Shown here: in pieces, positions 50,423 to 61,475 of the stretch
How the letters are laid out: each line of letters starts with the position of its first letter
Position numbering within the stretch: position 1 is the first letter of the stretch
Source: Nemertoderma westbladi
Lineage: Eukaryota; Xenacoelomorpha; Nemertodermatida; Nemertodermatidae
Direction of reading: 5' to 3'
DNA: 64,000 nucleotides
Assembly (NCBI GenBank): GCA_032718475.1
Contig: JAUCBJ010002949.1
Coordinates: forward strand, 62,001-126,000
Notes under the pieces: model-generated
What the model saw: the letters and a program-made list of their open reading frames with translations, nothing else
Told to the model about the DNA's origin: nothing
Database searches by the model: none
Position numbers and translations under genes: made by a program

Positions 50423-53256
50423 GGGTTCATTGACTTTCCTTGAGTTTGATATATCATTGGGGCAATGGTCCCCTCCATATCTCAGTGTCGCATGATTTCT
50501 TTGGATCTGAGGGGGTTGCAATTTGTAAAACTGGTATTATATTCTGTACTGGGGTAGATGTCATTATATTGGGACCCATACACTTATCTGCAATACCCCC
50601 ACCCCCCTCCCCTGGGTATATATTATATCTTTCCATATTATAGTCATACTGGCGTGCAGGTACCAGTATAGGCCTAACGGGTTGTTCCCTACTCACCAGT
50701 ATGTAAGCCGCGACTTCCGGATCTAATCCCGGCATTCGCATTACCCTATAACCAACACTATCTCTCCCAGCATGGCCTATAGTATGTGCAGTAAGACCTA
50801 CAGTATGTCCTGCAGTCTGAAAGTGGTCCTCCAGATTTAATCTTCTTGAATATTCCGAGAAGTCCTCCCCGCAACTACCATATCGTTGATCGGCAGTTAC
50901 GTTACAGTGGGAAGTTTCCCTTTGACCCCTTCTTCTCCCATCATCTTCATCCCAGTATACTCTATGCCCTTCTCCTGGTGTGCAGTAAATGTTGCCAGGT
51001 TGCATTCCTTCAGGGTGATGGCAATATCCCAATTTACAACCCCACGATTCTCTCCCTCCACTACAACTATCGACAGTTAGCTGTCCGTCCTATCTCGGCA
51101 CCTCTGGTTGCCTGTAGCAACATTTCCTCGTGTATCCCTATCGTCCTCCTCACGACCTTTACTCCCCGGCATCATATCTACGTTCATGAGATCTCGTATC
51201 GACCTCATGGATGAACCCTACTGCTCTCCTTCCATCTTCCGAATGGGTTCGACGTTCCCTCATTTGGCCGTTTGAGGTGCGAATGCTTCTTCCCCTTTCC
51301 GGTTGTATGGCCCCATAGATACTCGCTGACCCTCTATTATCCTCTTTTGTTGGGAGCCTTGGTTCACTTGACTCACCGCATGCATTCCCCACCAACATCT
51401 GTGGGGCATTCATTGCCCCCCCCCCCCCCCTCTCATCACTAGCTGGTTGTGGTGGGGTACCCATAGCCCCCCCCCCCCCCACCGATCACTTCTGGTTGCA
51501 CCCCCTTCATCTCTCTCCCTACGCTCTCTTCCAGTTGACACATCGCTTCTGTTTTCCCTGGGTTCATTCGCCTGCGTCTCCTTCTGCATTTCTACGCGGC
51601 TTTGTAGGCCTCTGTCAGGCAAATTATTTACTTCATTGTTGTTTATATTAATTATACCATTATTACTTTCACTATCATTATTTATTATATTATTATTATT
51701 ATTTAAATTATTTAAATTATTTACTGTACCGCATTAACATTATTATTATTCACCAAAACATTATTACATGTAAGAAGAGTGCCCTCGTTATTATTAGGAT
51801 TATCAACTATGGTATTATTAGTATTAACGTTCTCATTAAATGTTATTAGACCCCCCCCCCCCCCCCCATCTGTCCGGTCGCACCAGTTTTGTGTTTGCTG
51901 TCCGGTCCCAGTAAGTGGAGTATTAACAAAAGTTTCCATTACTCCTGGTTCCTCATAAATACTTCCCAAACCAGCCTCACTTTCTGATAAATACAGTTTT
52001 GGCATTTCTAACCAGCGTTTCAGTCTTACCTGATACTGCATTAACCCCCTCAACCAGGTATGCATATCATCCCGCATTCTCTTACCAGCCTCCTTCTTTC
52101 TCTATCCTATCTAATACTCTGGTTGGATAGCATGTTTTCCCTCTCAATCCTCTCAGCTTTCCTCGCATCTCTCTCTTTGCGCTGGTTCACCTCTCTCGCC
52201 TCCCTTTTTTTTACACTCACTCAGTTCCTTCTCCTCCTGTTCTTTACACTCACTCACTTCATTCTCCTCCTGTTCTCTACGCTCACTCGCTTCCTTCTCC
52301 TCCTGTTCTCTATAGTCTCTCGCCATCTTTTCGGCCCACTCTTTACATTCTCTCGCTAACTCCCTTTCCCTTTCTAACAGAGCAGTCCCCTCATCCAACT
52401 GTCTCTCTAACTCCCTTTGGTCCAGTGTGACCATGTCTAGCTGACACGCAGATCTATCTCTAACACTCTTCTTGCTTTCACGGAGGGTGTAGTGGACTTT
52501 TCAGTTGTGACGGACTCCCGTCGCCTGGCGGTTTTACTACTTTTATTATGCCTGCTAGTGAGTGGTCTTACTAACGGACGACACCAAATCCTCTGGGTTT
52601 ACCTCGGCTTTGGTGTCGTTCAAACCCGCCCATCCCACTAACTTAATCCCCTGTGCATCTACCAGATAAGGCCCTATGTATACATACAGCATTATCCCCA
52701 ATCGCCACAATTCAAACAGTTCTGTGGCAACCTCCCTTGCCCTGTCATTCGACAATTCGCCCTGCCCAAATCGGAATAAGTAGTGGAAATGTTTATTGCA
52801 CTCACCGAGTTTGCGGCTTAACTTGAGCTCATCTACCTTTCCTCCTTTCTTGGCGTCGTTGAGGATCTTTCTCGTGGCAATGTATCCACATTGTTGCGTG
52901 ATCGCTCATCCCAACGTCCTCCTCCTGAACTTCCTGACCTCCCCTCCTCATTCGACGTGGCACTGTCGGCCCTACCATTGTCGTTCTAGTGGGCCGTCGC
53001 CACCTGTAGCCACTGGTTGGCTGGTGACCCCAGTGCTCTTCTCGCAACTCTCATCCCGTGTCGACTCGCATTCCTCGTCACCAAGTACCCGTCCATCTTC
53101 CTTCTCTCCAACCGAACCGTCGTTCTTTGGCGAATCTGGTGTGGTGGGTGGGTACCACCTCGTTGCCGCCTCCCGAATCGTTGCTTCCCTGTCGCTGGGA
53201 GTGTGCGGCAGACTTCCGCCCTTCTCCAAACATTGGGGAGTTCTTGGTTCGCTCAT
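50423..53256 (-). pseudogene. Element D gag region (degenerate)
   Basis: A series of - strand frames, split by stops and frame changes, reads as a gag-like protein. It starts MSEPRTPQCL at 53256. Next is an ordered stretch, EVATELFELWRLGIMLYVYI, then a strongly charged coiled coil (52153-52434, EEKEASERREQEE type). An Asn-rich, low-complexity region (51721-52077) follows, with poly-Gly from C-runs, and then a C-terminal part with GLDPEVAAYILVSREQP. No zinc knuckle is seen. It belongs to the same old element as the pol pieces at 29785-32810, from which it is separated by element B. Confidence 0.55.
51418..51866. repeat. Long C homopolymer runs in D gag
   Basis: C-runs of about 12-17 bases occur at 51418-51430, 51468-51480 and 51850-51866. 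They encode poly-Gly on the - strand. Reading frames on each side of the 51468 run differ, as expected for slippage. Confidence 0.8.
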
Positions 53257-53411
53257 GTTGGCATCTTTCCTTTTCTAATACTCTCGTCTTTAACTGTGGA
53301 TGTTCATTACAACGAAGTCGGTTTAAACTGTGATGGGATCCGAGTTGGCGAGGGATTCCAACCGGTATTTGTGTCGTGGTTAATATGCATCACCGCGTCC
53401 GCTAATGTGAC
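53257..53411. other. Short flank between D gag and element C
   Basis: Noncoding. The last five bases before the C LTR are GTGAC, the expected left target duplication; the right copy would be outside the window. Confidence 0.5.
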
Positions 53412-54598
53412 TGTAAAGGCTTTTGCGTAATTAGCCGGTTATTTTCCCCGTAAAGTACTCTGTAGTTGGTTTAACCGGCATAAAAGGCCGTGTCCTTACT
53501 GTACTGTTGTTTTAGAGGACATAAAAGCCATTTCTTCTGTATGTGTACTTTAGCGGACATAATTCGCAATTCTATGACGCAATACGCCAAATCCTCTGTA
53601 AACAGTGTAGCTACCATGACGACGGCTAACAGCTGATGCTGTACACGTGGAGCTTGTTCTTTGTTCTCTGTTCCTTCTTTGTTCGGTCGACCAATCAGAG
53701 CGTTTTTTGCCTCTGTGTTGGAGATTGTATATAGAAACTCTTGGAGTTGAGTCAGTATGTGATTTTGTCCACAGCCTACAACACCGGCTTTGGAACCTCC
53801 GTGTTTCAGTCTTTAGCCCAACATTAGTAGGCTTAATTATAGAACGTATATCCGTTATCATATCAATCCATACATAACATATCATATCTCATTGATCACA
53901 TATCTGCATTCATAACCATTCATACCTTAAACTTTGTACTGCTATTTACTGTCGGTTATTCATTATATTTGTTAATGGAATATTATATTTGGAATACTGA
54001 TAAATAATCAGACACCCCAATCTTCTTGATATACTAAAGGTTAGAGAGACCGGTTACATATAACGATTGCGACTTACATTAAATGGTTTGAAGTGAATCT
54101 AATGCTATTTTATAGGCCCTACATGTATTGTCTGTTGTTCTCTTTATATGTGACTAAAATTAGTGAAGGTCGGCAGATCAGTGTGCAGCATTGTGCAGTA
54201 TTGTGTATGATTGTGACTGATAACAAAGCATCTCCTAAAGAATGCGCCATATACGTGAATCTATAGCCATCCCGTTGTGTCTAGTTTAAGTCATAACTCT
54301 GTTTACATATTTAGAGCGCCACATCCTAAAGGAACTGTTAATATTTCCCGAAAGTGAATAATATTTGTCAGAGATTATATATTACGATCAGTCGAATAAT
54401 ACAGTAGGCCTACCCCGCAATACGGTGAGGCTTCCGAATCCAGTCTCCCGGGTATATCCAGCGGGTGAATGATCGCGCATAGACTGGCTTCGGCTAATGT
54501 AGTGTATCAAATACTTGTCATAGGCTAAAGACGATCTATCATCTAAAAGACATCCCAATTTGGCAGGTTAAACTGCTAAAGGTCTGAAAGCGCGAACA
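53412..54598 (+). repeat. Element C 5' LTR (1187 bp)
   Basis: Begins TGTAAAGGC and ends GCGCGAACA. It matches the B LTRs in inverted orientation with clear divergence, including a diverged U3 repeat region (ACATAA / CGGACATAA units). After it comes ATAACGGATATTG, again without a TGG-type primer-binding site. Confidence 0.82.
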
Positions 54599-56770
54599 AT
54601 AACGGATATTGCTTCTGTATTGCAGTAGGCAATAAAGCTGAAGTACCGGCAACCGGTACCCAGTAGGCCTGACTACCTAACCACCCGGACCGGTACCTAC
54701 AGCAGTACAGGTACAGCAGTATTATTCGATTTTGATTATTATATACCAGTAGGTCTTAATAATTAATCGGGGACGCCTGGTTTTTATTGGGATTTTACTT
54801 AGGCCTATTTCTGTCAGTTTTATTTATTTGTAGGCTAATATTGAGCAGAAGGCATGTAAGCCTGCTCAGATTGTACAGACAATTTGTAGGCTGGACTGTT
54901 GTCTGACTGTTGTTAAGTCTGAAGAGACTGTAGTGTGTGTAGAGCATATGTCCGAAAAAGTACTAGTTAGGAAAGTAGGGGCTGCCAGTGCTGTGAGGTG
55001 AACCCCCTCGAAAGAATAAGTCGTACTACTCGGTTAGAACGCATACTAACTAACCATTTCGGAGTCTGCATATACTGTAGTGTATTTAGGCTTGATAGTA
55101 GTCTGTCAGCGTTTGGTCTGTACTTTGTTTGTGTAGTTTGTACGGGTAGCGTAATATTTCTTATTTAGATAATTTGTAGGCTGGATTTTGTCTGGCTGTT
55201 GTTAGGTCTTGAGAGATTTCGGTGTGTGTAGAGTGTATGTCCGATAAGGTGCCGGTTAGGAAAGTAGGGGCAGCCAGAGCTGTAAGGTAAATCCCCATCG
55301 AAAGAATAAGTCGTACTACTCGGTTAGAACGCATACTAACTAACCATTTCGGAGTCTGCATATACCATAGTTTGTTTGGGCTTGATAGTAGTCTGTCAGT
55401 ATTTGGTCTGCATTTTGTTTGAGTAGTCTGTACGCGTAGCGTAATATTTATTATTCAGAGTTTATGCTATTATTCGCAACATTCATATCCCCAAGTTTAT
55501 TCCTACAGTAATTGTGCTTGTTATATATACCGTTATAGTTAAACTAACCCCGGTACTACATCAGGGCTGCTTGGCGTAGGTAAAGACTGGAGATTTTGTG
55601 CTTTGGTCACTCCGGCAGATACCGTGGTTCTTTTAGCTGTTCAAGTATTTTAACTACTAATTATTTGTTGTATAAGTACTTGTACCTAATTTAGGGTTTA
55701 GTGTACAGTACTTTCCGAAGGTGATTAGTGTGTAGGCAGTATATTTGTGTTGTAAAGTGGTTAATAGGCACGTTGGTTCTGGTAGACTGCGGTAATTAAC
55801 TTCTAGGTAGGAACACTCCGTGATACATAACGTAGTACTTATAGCGATACGGCTATAAGTCGTCAGACGGTGGTATTTTCCTATCTGGACAACGCAGTAT
55901 ATTTACTACTACTTATTATTTTCAAATACCGTAGTACCCTGTCCTTTGTAATAACCAGATATTCTAACCCTTTGTTAGGCTGGTTAGTAGACTTCTTGTA
56001 AAATTACCCTAAAAATTCGTACTTGTAAATTTTTTGTGTTTATTTAGAGATTGTAATCTCACCCCGAATTGTATGTAATTTGCAGTATTAAGTAACTTAG
56101 GTAAATTAGAATTATTTGTTTTAGAGTCTAACAAGTAGCACTTCACTGAGAGCGCACAGCTTCTGTTTAGTGACTTCCCCAGAAATAATAACATTTATTT
56201 CAAATATTGACAAAAACCCATTTTAACGGGTATATATATTATAAATCAACTCAAACTGATTTATAAAATAGTACGCCTGTCATACAACAATTAGGTCTAA
56301 ATATCAGTTGGACTACTGCTTAAATAACGGTAATAAAGTAAGTTAAAGTAACCAAGTAACCCTAAAATTCAGAAATTCAGTTATTCTAAAATAATTGACA
56401 TACCGGTATTTACAATAGGCTTATTATATTTATTTCTATAAATTTTAGGCTGAAATTATACCGGTATTCTGTAATTAATTCTAGTTCATAATTATACTTA
56501 TATATACTATAAGTGTAAGCTGCATACCGGTATTCACGATAGGCCTATTATATATTTATATATATTTGTGCTGAAATTACCTACCGGTATTCTGTGACAA
56601 ACCTAGTCTGTAATAATACTTATATATACTATAAGCATACCGGTATTCTAATATATTATATATATATCACGCTACACTGAGTAGCAGTATCGGTAATTAA
56701 TTACTAGGCTAACAGTGATACTGAATTACTAGACTTGCTTAAACTGTAATATAGCAGTAGGCATTCAACT
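54599..56770 (+). other. Element C 5' leader
   Basis: Noncoding and homologous to the leader of B. A region of about 289 bp is tandemly duplicated (54881-55168 and 55171-55457), whereas B has one copy near 48700-48980. ACCGGTA-rich repeats lie at 56400-56660. No gene is seen. Confidence 0.65.
54881..55457. repeat. Tandem duplication in the leader of C, unit about 289 bp
   Basis: Both units begin AATTTGTAGGCTGGA and include the run GAAAGAATAAGTCGTACTAC and the bases after it. They differ by about 10-15 per cent. Confidence 0.8.
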
Positions 56771-57868
56771 GTGCAAACAAATATGTCTGACACAAAGCAA
56801 AACCTGTCGGACAGTCTCCTAGATACAACCATCTGTGACCCAGACAGGAGTGTGGAACGAGTAGGACCGAAGTTCAACTCACCTCCTACTGTAAGAAAGA
56901 TCATCCCTCCCGTAGTAATATCAGACCCTAGGCTGGTCCAACATCGTAGGTCTATCATAGGCACTCGAGCTCAGGTCAAGCGGGACCAAGAAGCAGCAGA
57001 ACAGCAGCAACCCGTGAGCCAAGAACTTATTTATCAGCGGCCCGACAGCTCCAGTAATGCAGATACTGTAGAGCTGACACCCGAGCACGGCGCAAAGATG
57101 ACAGGTGCAGTTTATTCGGACCCCCTTCTCATCCTTCCTGCAGCCGTCCTCACTAGGTTATTGATTGCGGTGGAAGAACACCAGATCGATTGGGCGAGAA
57201 ATAAGCGATCCACTAAAGATAGTTATGCGGGATACACAAGGGAAGAACTGAAGTCTATTGTCGAGTCGCAATGGAACTTCCCCGGACCCGGACTCCCGTT
57301 TGATTTATCAGAAGCTGCCTGGGAAGACATACACAGGATGGGAGTAACCAAGGAAACCATCGATCCAGCTGTGTGGAAGAGGTCCGCAGCCGGATACGCA
57401 CAGGGATTCTTCAGCTCTATGGAGCGATTAAAAGAACAACTGTTTCAACAACCCCAAGGACCTCAAGAGCAGGGACAGCTGCTTTATCAAGTTAGAGAAA
57501 GAATTCTACGAATCAGGCTAATCTTATCGGCCTTTGAGGAGGCTTCTAAAAGAAGACAAGACACGTCGTTGCAAGTTGCCGTAAAGACTTGGTTTCAACG
57601 GGTGAGCCTCCAGGTTCAAGGAATGGCTCAGTGGAAAGCTCAGCTGGAGGAGCGCTCAACCCATGGAGAATCAACAGACGCTACTTTTTCCCAAGTGGAA
57701 AGTGAAGCGACGGCAGAGAAACCGCATAAGAGGGATGCCATTGACATCTATCTGTCAGACTATCAGCGCTTTTTAGGAGATGAAGAGTTGAGGAGAAGGT
57801 TAGATGGACTTAGCCCTAATAGTGAAGGAACCCAGCGATGTGGATATGAGAGCTGCGAACCAAGCTAG
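56771..57868 (+). CDS. Element C gag N-terminal domain (365 aa)
   Basis: Colinear with 46200-47339 of B (SDPRLVQHRRSIIGTRAQVK, EEHQIDWAR, RERILRIRLILSAFEEAS). The first Met in the frame opens MQTNMSDTKQ; the Met five codons later matches the start in B. The last codons (TQRCGYESCEPS) are out of register because of a small deletion relative to B near 57830, so it overlaps the next gag frame by 65 bp. A -1 or +1 shift would be needed to fuse the two. Confidence 0.72.
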   Translation: MQTNMSDTKQNLSDSLLDTTICDPDRSVERVGPKFNSPPTVRKIIPPVVISDPRLVQHRRSIIGTRAQVKRDQEAAEQQQPVSQELIYQRPDSSSNADTVELTPEHGAKMTGAVYSDPLLILPAAVLTRLLIAVEEHQIDWARNKRSTKDSYAGYTREELKSIVESQWNFPGPGLPFDLSEAAWEDIHRMGVTKETIDPAVWKRSAAGYAQGFFSSMERLKEQLFQQPQGPQEQGQLLYQVRERILRIRLILSAFEEASKRRQDTSLQVAVKTWFQRVSLQVQGMAQWKAQLEERSTHGESTDATFSQVESEATAEKPHKRDAIDIYLSDYQRFLGDEELRRRLDGLSPNSEGTQRCGYESCEPS

Positions 57869-60800
57869 ATTTGATGAACGCCTTCGCATCACTAGAGTCC
57901 AAGAAGAACAAGTGAAGAAAAAACGTGTAGAAGACAGAAAGGCAGCGGCAGTGGCAGCAGCAGTGGCAGCTGCAGAAGCAGAAAGAAAAGCGGCAGTAGC
58001 AGTGGCAGAGGCAGAGGCGGAAAGAAAAGCGGCAGCGGCAGAAGCGGAAAGAAAAGCGGCAGTAGCAGCGGCAGAGGCAGAGGCGGAAAGAAAAGCGGCA
58101 GCGGCAGATGCGGAAAGAAAAGCGGCAGTGGCAGCGGCCGAAGCGGAAAGAAAAGCGGCAGAGGCAGTGGCAGAAGCAGAACGGAGAGCGGCTGAAGAAA
58201 CCACCCAATTAGAATTGGAAAACATTCAGGAGAATCAAGACTGCATAAATAAACAGTTAACAGCTAGTAATATGCAGATGATGAATCGATCTACTCCCAA
58301 AAGACAGGGATATACATCATCTGAGGAAGGCGATACCACCGATACTGAAGGCAAAGGAAATAGATCTCGTCTAAGCAGACGTAGAAGAACATCCCACCAT
58401 CAGAAATTGCCTGATTTGCCTCCAGCTGTTAGAAGGCAACTAAATAACACAAACTTAGGTAGTACAGAACCCACAGACCAAATAATTAAAATAGAAAGAC
58501 TCCCTACTATAGTAGATGAGCCTGAAATAATTAGGCCTATTCCCGAAGCCACCCTTTCGGTGGTAGAGACACCTGTACTCCCTGAACCTACCTCTAAATT
58601 CCCTCTGCACAGCACTAAGCTACCTGTGCCCAGCAGAACAGCCCATGAGACAATCCATGTCCTGGACTCCGAGCGAAATATTAATGATTTGTCGCCCGTT
58701 GTCCCTCGTCCGCCCGCTACAACGTTGGCGGCTCCCGCTTCGGCGGTCGAGTGGGTGGATGAGAGACGACGGGGGATGGATCTCCTGCTCGGGCAGATGC
58801 AGGAGACCGTTCAGCAATTCAAGGGCACAGTAAGGGAAAGTAGGTTAGAGTTGCAAGAAGTGCAGCAAAGTATCGCGTTAGAACGCGATAAATTAGTAAA
58901 TACACAAAAGGGTATACCACCACCCCCGGTAACAATGTGTCAACCTGTTAGGTCTGAAGTATTTCATGCGCAAGGTGTGGAGCCTACACGCATATATACT
59001 GCTAGCGAAGTAGAAACTCCTATAGTGAACCCTATTAAGGGTAATTATAGACCTGTTCATAATGATATTCCCTATAGACCTGATCATAATCCGAGAAATT
59101 TATATACCGATAACTCGATATTAAATAACACGATGGCCCAAGAAAGTTTTACGCGTCAAATGGCTAGAACCGAAGCCCGGCAAGCGGTAAAGGTGGGAGA
59201 GATCGTCAAGTTCAATGGAGATGAGATGAAATGGTTACCTTTTAATGAATATTACAAAGATAACATACAGAACTCTGTGCTATCTAATGGAGAGAAACTT
59301 AGATTCCTCATCGAGTGCTTGGAAGGATCTCCCAAGTTAATGGCGTTAAAGTTTATTGGACATCCAGATGGATTAAGACAAGTTTGGGATACACTAAACA
59401 TCAGGTATGGTAATAGGAATAACATAGCTAAATATTTGTATGCAAAATTAGTAGCGCCCCGAAAGTTCATTAGCAGCGGGATAATAGAGTTTTCCGATGA
59501 GATTCAGGAGATCTGTAGACAATTAGATTGGTTAGGTAAGTCTCATGAATATCAGAGTTCTATGGTTATTGGAGCCGTGGCATCTACTTTACCGAAGGGT
59601 GGAGTAGGTACACGCTGGGATAAGAAAGTGTTGTACATGATGGAACAACAACGACGAGACCCTACCATGGCTGATCTCATGTCATTCTTAGATGGAGAAG
59701 TGAAATTACAGCTCCTAAAACAGTCCAGAGAGAAGACACCGGAAAACAAGGTAAGTGAGAAACCCGTTTCTAGGAGAAAGGTAACACCAGTGTGTTATAC
59801 AGACGACGGCGAAAGCCAGACTTCTCAAGGAGAGGATAGCGGGAAAGACACTGAAAGATCTTATTATGTCAATAAAACGCCTAAAGAACAGGTAAGTAAA
59901 TTCAAGTCTCGAACCAATGACAGGAGAGAACAGGTAAGAAAAACTCCTCCTACGTCTCCTAAGAGAATTCAGGTGAGAAAGCCCGAAGAAAGAACGAGTG
60001 TGCACAATGTTATTCAAAATAAGGTAAGTAACATCAAACCGAAATTTGCGCTATGTGACGGGACCCACCGTTTGAATATGTGTGATGAATTCCTGAAGAA
60101 ATCATTAGCGGAGAGACGGGAAGTCATGTGGGATAAGCGGTTGTGTTATAATTGCCTCAGACAAGGACACCAACGGCGAACCTGTTACTCCGACACAAGG
60201 TGTGCAAAGTGCGGTGCGAAACATCATATCTTGATGCACACTGAATTCGAGCGAAACAGCCAGAGTCAGGTAAGTGAGTCCGAACTACATGTCCAATTCA
60301 GTGATGTGAACGACACTGACCAATATTCTGAGATGGAAGGATTCTATACGGACGAATTCTCCGACGAAAACGAATCCTGTTACCTGACAAATACCGCAGT
60401 GTATCGAGCACTTACGTATGAAAAGGACACCGACAGCGAGCTCCCCCTAACTACTTCTGACAGACAACCATCTTGGAAAGCACCAACTTCCAATGTAGGA
60501 ATCCGAGAATTTCCTGTAGTACAGTTAAGGGTCCACGGACCTACAAGGAGTTATATAGTGAACGCCCTCCTTGACTCCGGTAGTACAGGAACATTCATCG
60601 ACAAAGAACTAGCCGAAGACATCTTTGCTGGACAACCCAAGTTCCGAACTAAGCTAAACATGTCAGGAATTATGCAGGTTTGGAAATCTACCGTAATAGC
60701 GGATTATTATGTAGGCGCGTTGTCCACCCCCCAGGATGAACTAGGAGAACACAGCATAAGGTCAGTAAAAATGGTAGCGATAAAGAACTTCGCTACCAGC

Positions 60801-61475
60801 CAAGTGGAACCTTATAACTGGGATGAGGACGATTTCACCCAGCAGCTTGAAATACCTAGATTCAACACCGATTACCCTGGAGTCCAAATACTCATCGGTC
60901 AAAATGCGCATGAAGCGCTCGAGACATTGGAGAAACGGTCTGCTCAACCGCAACCACTACAAGCTTATGTGGGAAGAACTAGAGTGGGTTGGTACTTTAC
61001 TGGCCCTTCCCGTAGAACTCTCATGGAAAGATTACCGAAAGATCAGGTATATCAAGTAAGAGAATGGGAAGATGAGAGCAGTGAGTTAGACGATCCAACT
61101 GAGGGAAGACCATACTCCTCAGATAATGACGACATCAACTCCAATGTAGATCAATGGAGACATTGCCCCGAGACGATTAATCTAGCCGACATCGCCTCCA
61201 GAGGAGCAACTCCTCAAGAACTGACAGATACTCCAGACTGGTTAGGTGAACCCGACTTCCTAAGTAAAGAAGATGAATGGCCTCCCCACCTTAACCCGGC
61301 TGAGATTAGACAGGCCAAGGGAGCGGAGAAAGTAACACAACAACTCAAGCGCCCAGCTGGTCGTTTATATTTACTAGAAAGAGACCGAAAACTGTCCGGA
61401 AACTATGGAAGGCAAGATACTCTTCCTACGACCACTTCCCTAATCCGACAATTATCTAGGGACTCCATAACGTAA
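57804..61475 (+). CDS. Element C gag, zinc knuckle and protease with deleted pol (1223 aa)
   Basis: One open frame. A coiled coil of AEAERKAA repeats (57944-58190) is followed by the capsid-like domain (VKVGEIVKFNGDEMKWLPF, GHPDGLRQVWDTLNIRYG). The nucleocapsid part has CYNCLRQGHQRRTC and CAKCGAKHHILMH. The protease has LLDSGSTGTF. Directly after the protease tail (PYSSDNDDI), the frame jumps to the RNase H tail (NVDQWRHCPETINLADIASRG), and after KGAEKV it jumps to the integrase tail (QQLKRPAGRLYLLERD). RT, most of RNase H and the integrase core are lost, but the frame stays open to the native end. Confidence 0.87.
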   Translation: MDLALIVKEPSDVDMRAANQARFDERLRITRVQEEQVKKKRVEDRKAAAVAAAVAAAEAERKAAVAVAEAEAERKAAAAEAERKAAVAAAEAEAERKAAAADAERKAAVAAAEAERKAAEAVAEAERRAAEETTQLELENIQENQDCINKQLTASNMQMMNRSTPKRQGYTSSEEGDTTDTEGKGNRSRLSRRRRTSHHQKLPDLPPAVRRQLNNTNLGSTEPTDQIIKIERLPTIVDEPEIIRPIPEATLSVVETPVLPEPTSKFPLHSTKLPVPSRTAHETIHVLDSERNINDLSPVVPRPPATTLAAPASAVEWVDERRRGMDLLLGQMQETVQQFKGTVRESRLELQEVQQSIALERDKLVNTQKGIPPPPVTMCQPVRSEVFHAQGVEPTRIYTASEVETPIVNPIKGNYRPVHNDIPYRPDHNPRNLYTDNSILNNTMAQESFTRQMARTEARQAVKVGEIVKFNGDEMKWLPFNEYYKDNIQNSVLSNGEKLRFLIECLEGSPKLMALKFIGHPDGLRQVWDTLNIRYGNRNNIAKYLYAKLVAPRKFISSGIIEFSDEIQEICRQLDWLGKSHEYQSSMVIGAVASTLPKGGVGTRWDKKVLYMMEQQRRDPTMADLMSFLDGEVKLQLLKQSREKTPENKVSEKPVSRRKVTPVCYTDDGESQTSQGEDSGKDTERSYYVNKTPKEQVSKFKSRTNDRREQVRKTPPTSPKRIQVRKPEERTSVHNVIQNKVSNIKPKFALCDGTHRLNMCDEFLKKSLAERREVMWDKRLCYNCLRQGHQRRTCYSDTRCAKCGAKHHILMHTEFERNSQSQVSESELHVQFSDVNDTDQYSEMEGFYTDEFSDENESCYLTNTAVYRALTYEKDTDSELPLTTSDRQPSWKAPTSNVGIREFPVVQLRVHGPTRSYIVNALLDSGSTGTFIDKELAEDIFAGQPKFRTKLNMSGIMQVWKSTVIADYYVGALSTPQDELGEHSIRSVKMVAIKNFATSQVEPYNWDEDDFTQQLEIPRFNTDYPGVQILIGQNAHEALETLEKRSAQPQPLQAYVGRTRVGWYFTGPSRRTLMERLPKDQVYQVREWEDESSELDDPTEGRPYSSDNDDINSNVDQWRHCPETINLADIASRGATPQELTDTPDWLGEPDFLSKEDEWPPHLNPAEIRQAKGAEKVTQQLKRPAGRLYLLERDRKLSGNYGRQDTLPTTTSLIRQLSRDSIT
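57944..58190. repeat. Alanine-rich coiled-coil coding repeat
   Basis: GCGGCAG / GAAGCGGAAAGAAAA units of about 27 bp repeat with variable spacing and encode AAAEAERKAA heptad-like units. Similar arrays are at 45915-46160 (B) and about 16378-16470 (A). Confidence 0.8.
59748..60274 (+). promoter_or_regulatory. Cluster of six splice-donor consensus sites
   Basis: Exon|intron-type strings are AAG|GTAAGTGA (cut before 59751), CAG|GTAAGTA (59892), CAG|GTAAGAA (59934), CAG|GTGAGAA (59973), AAG|GTAAGTA (60024) and CAG|GTAAGTGAG (60270). They lie in the linker between capsid and protease and are read as QVS/QVR/KVS. Element B keeps one strong copy (near 44000) and weaker ones. Confidence 0.5.

Noticed and set aside
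53550-53885. A 111-codon - strand ORF inside the C LTR
   Set aside because: Antisense to the LTR of C and not preserved in the LTRs of B.
61120-61345. Deletions in C as removed introns (spliced retrocopy)
   Set aside because: At the matching sites of B no GT...AG borders were seen at the junctions.
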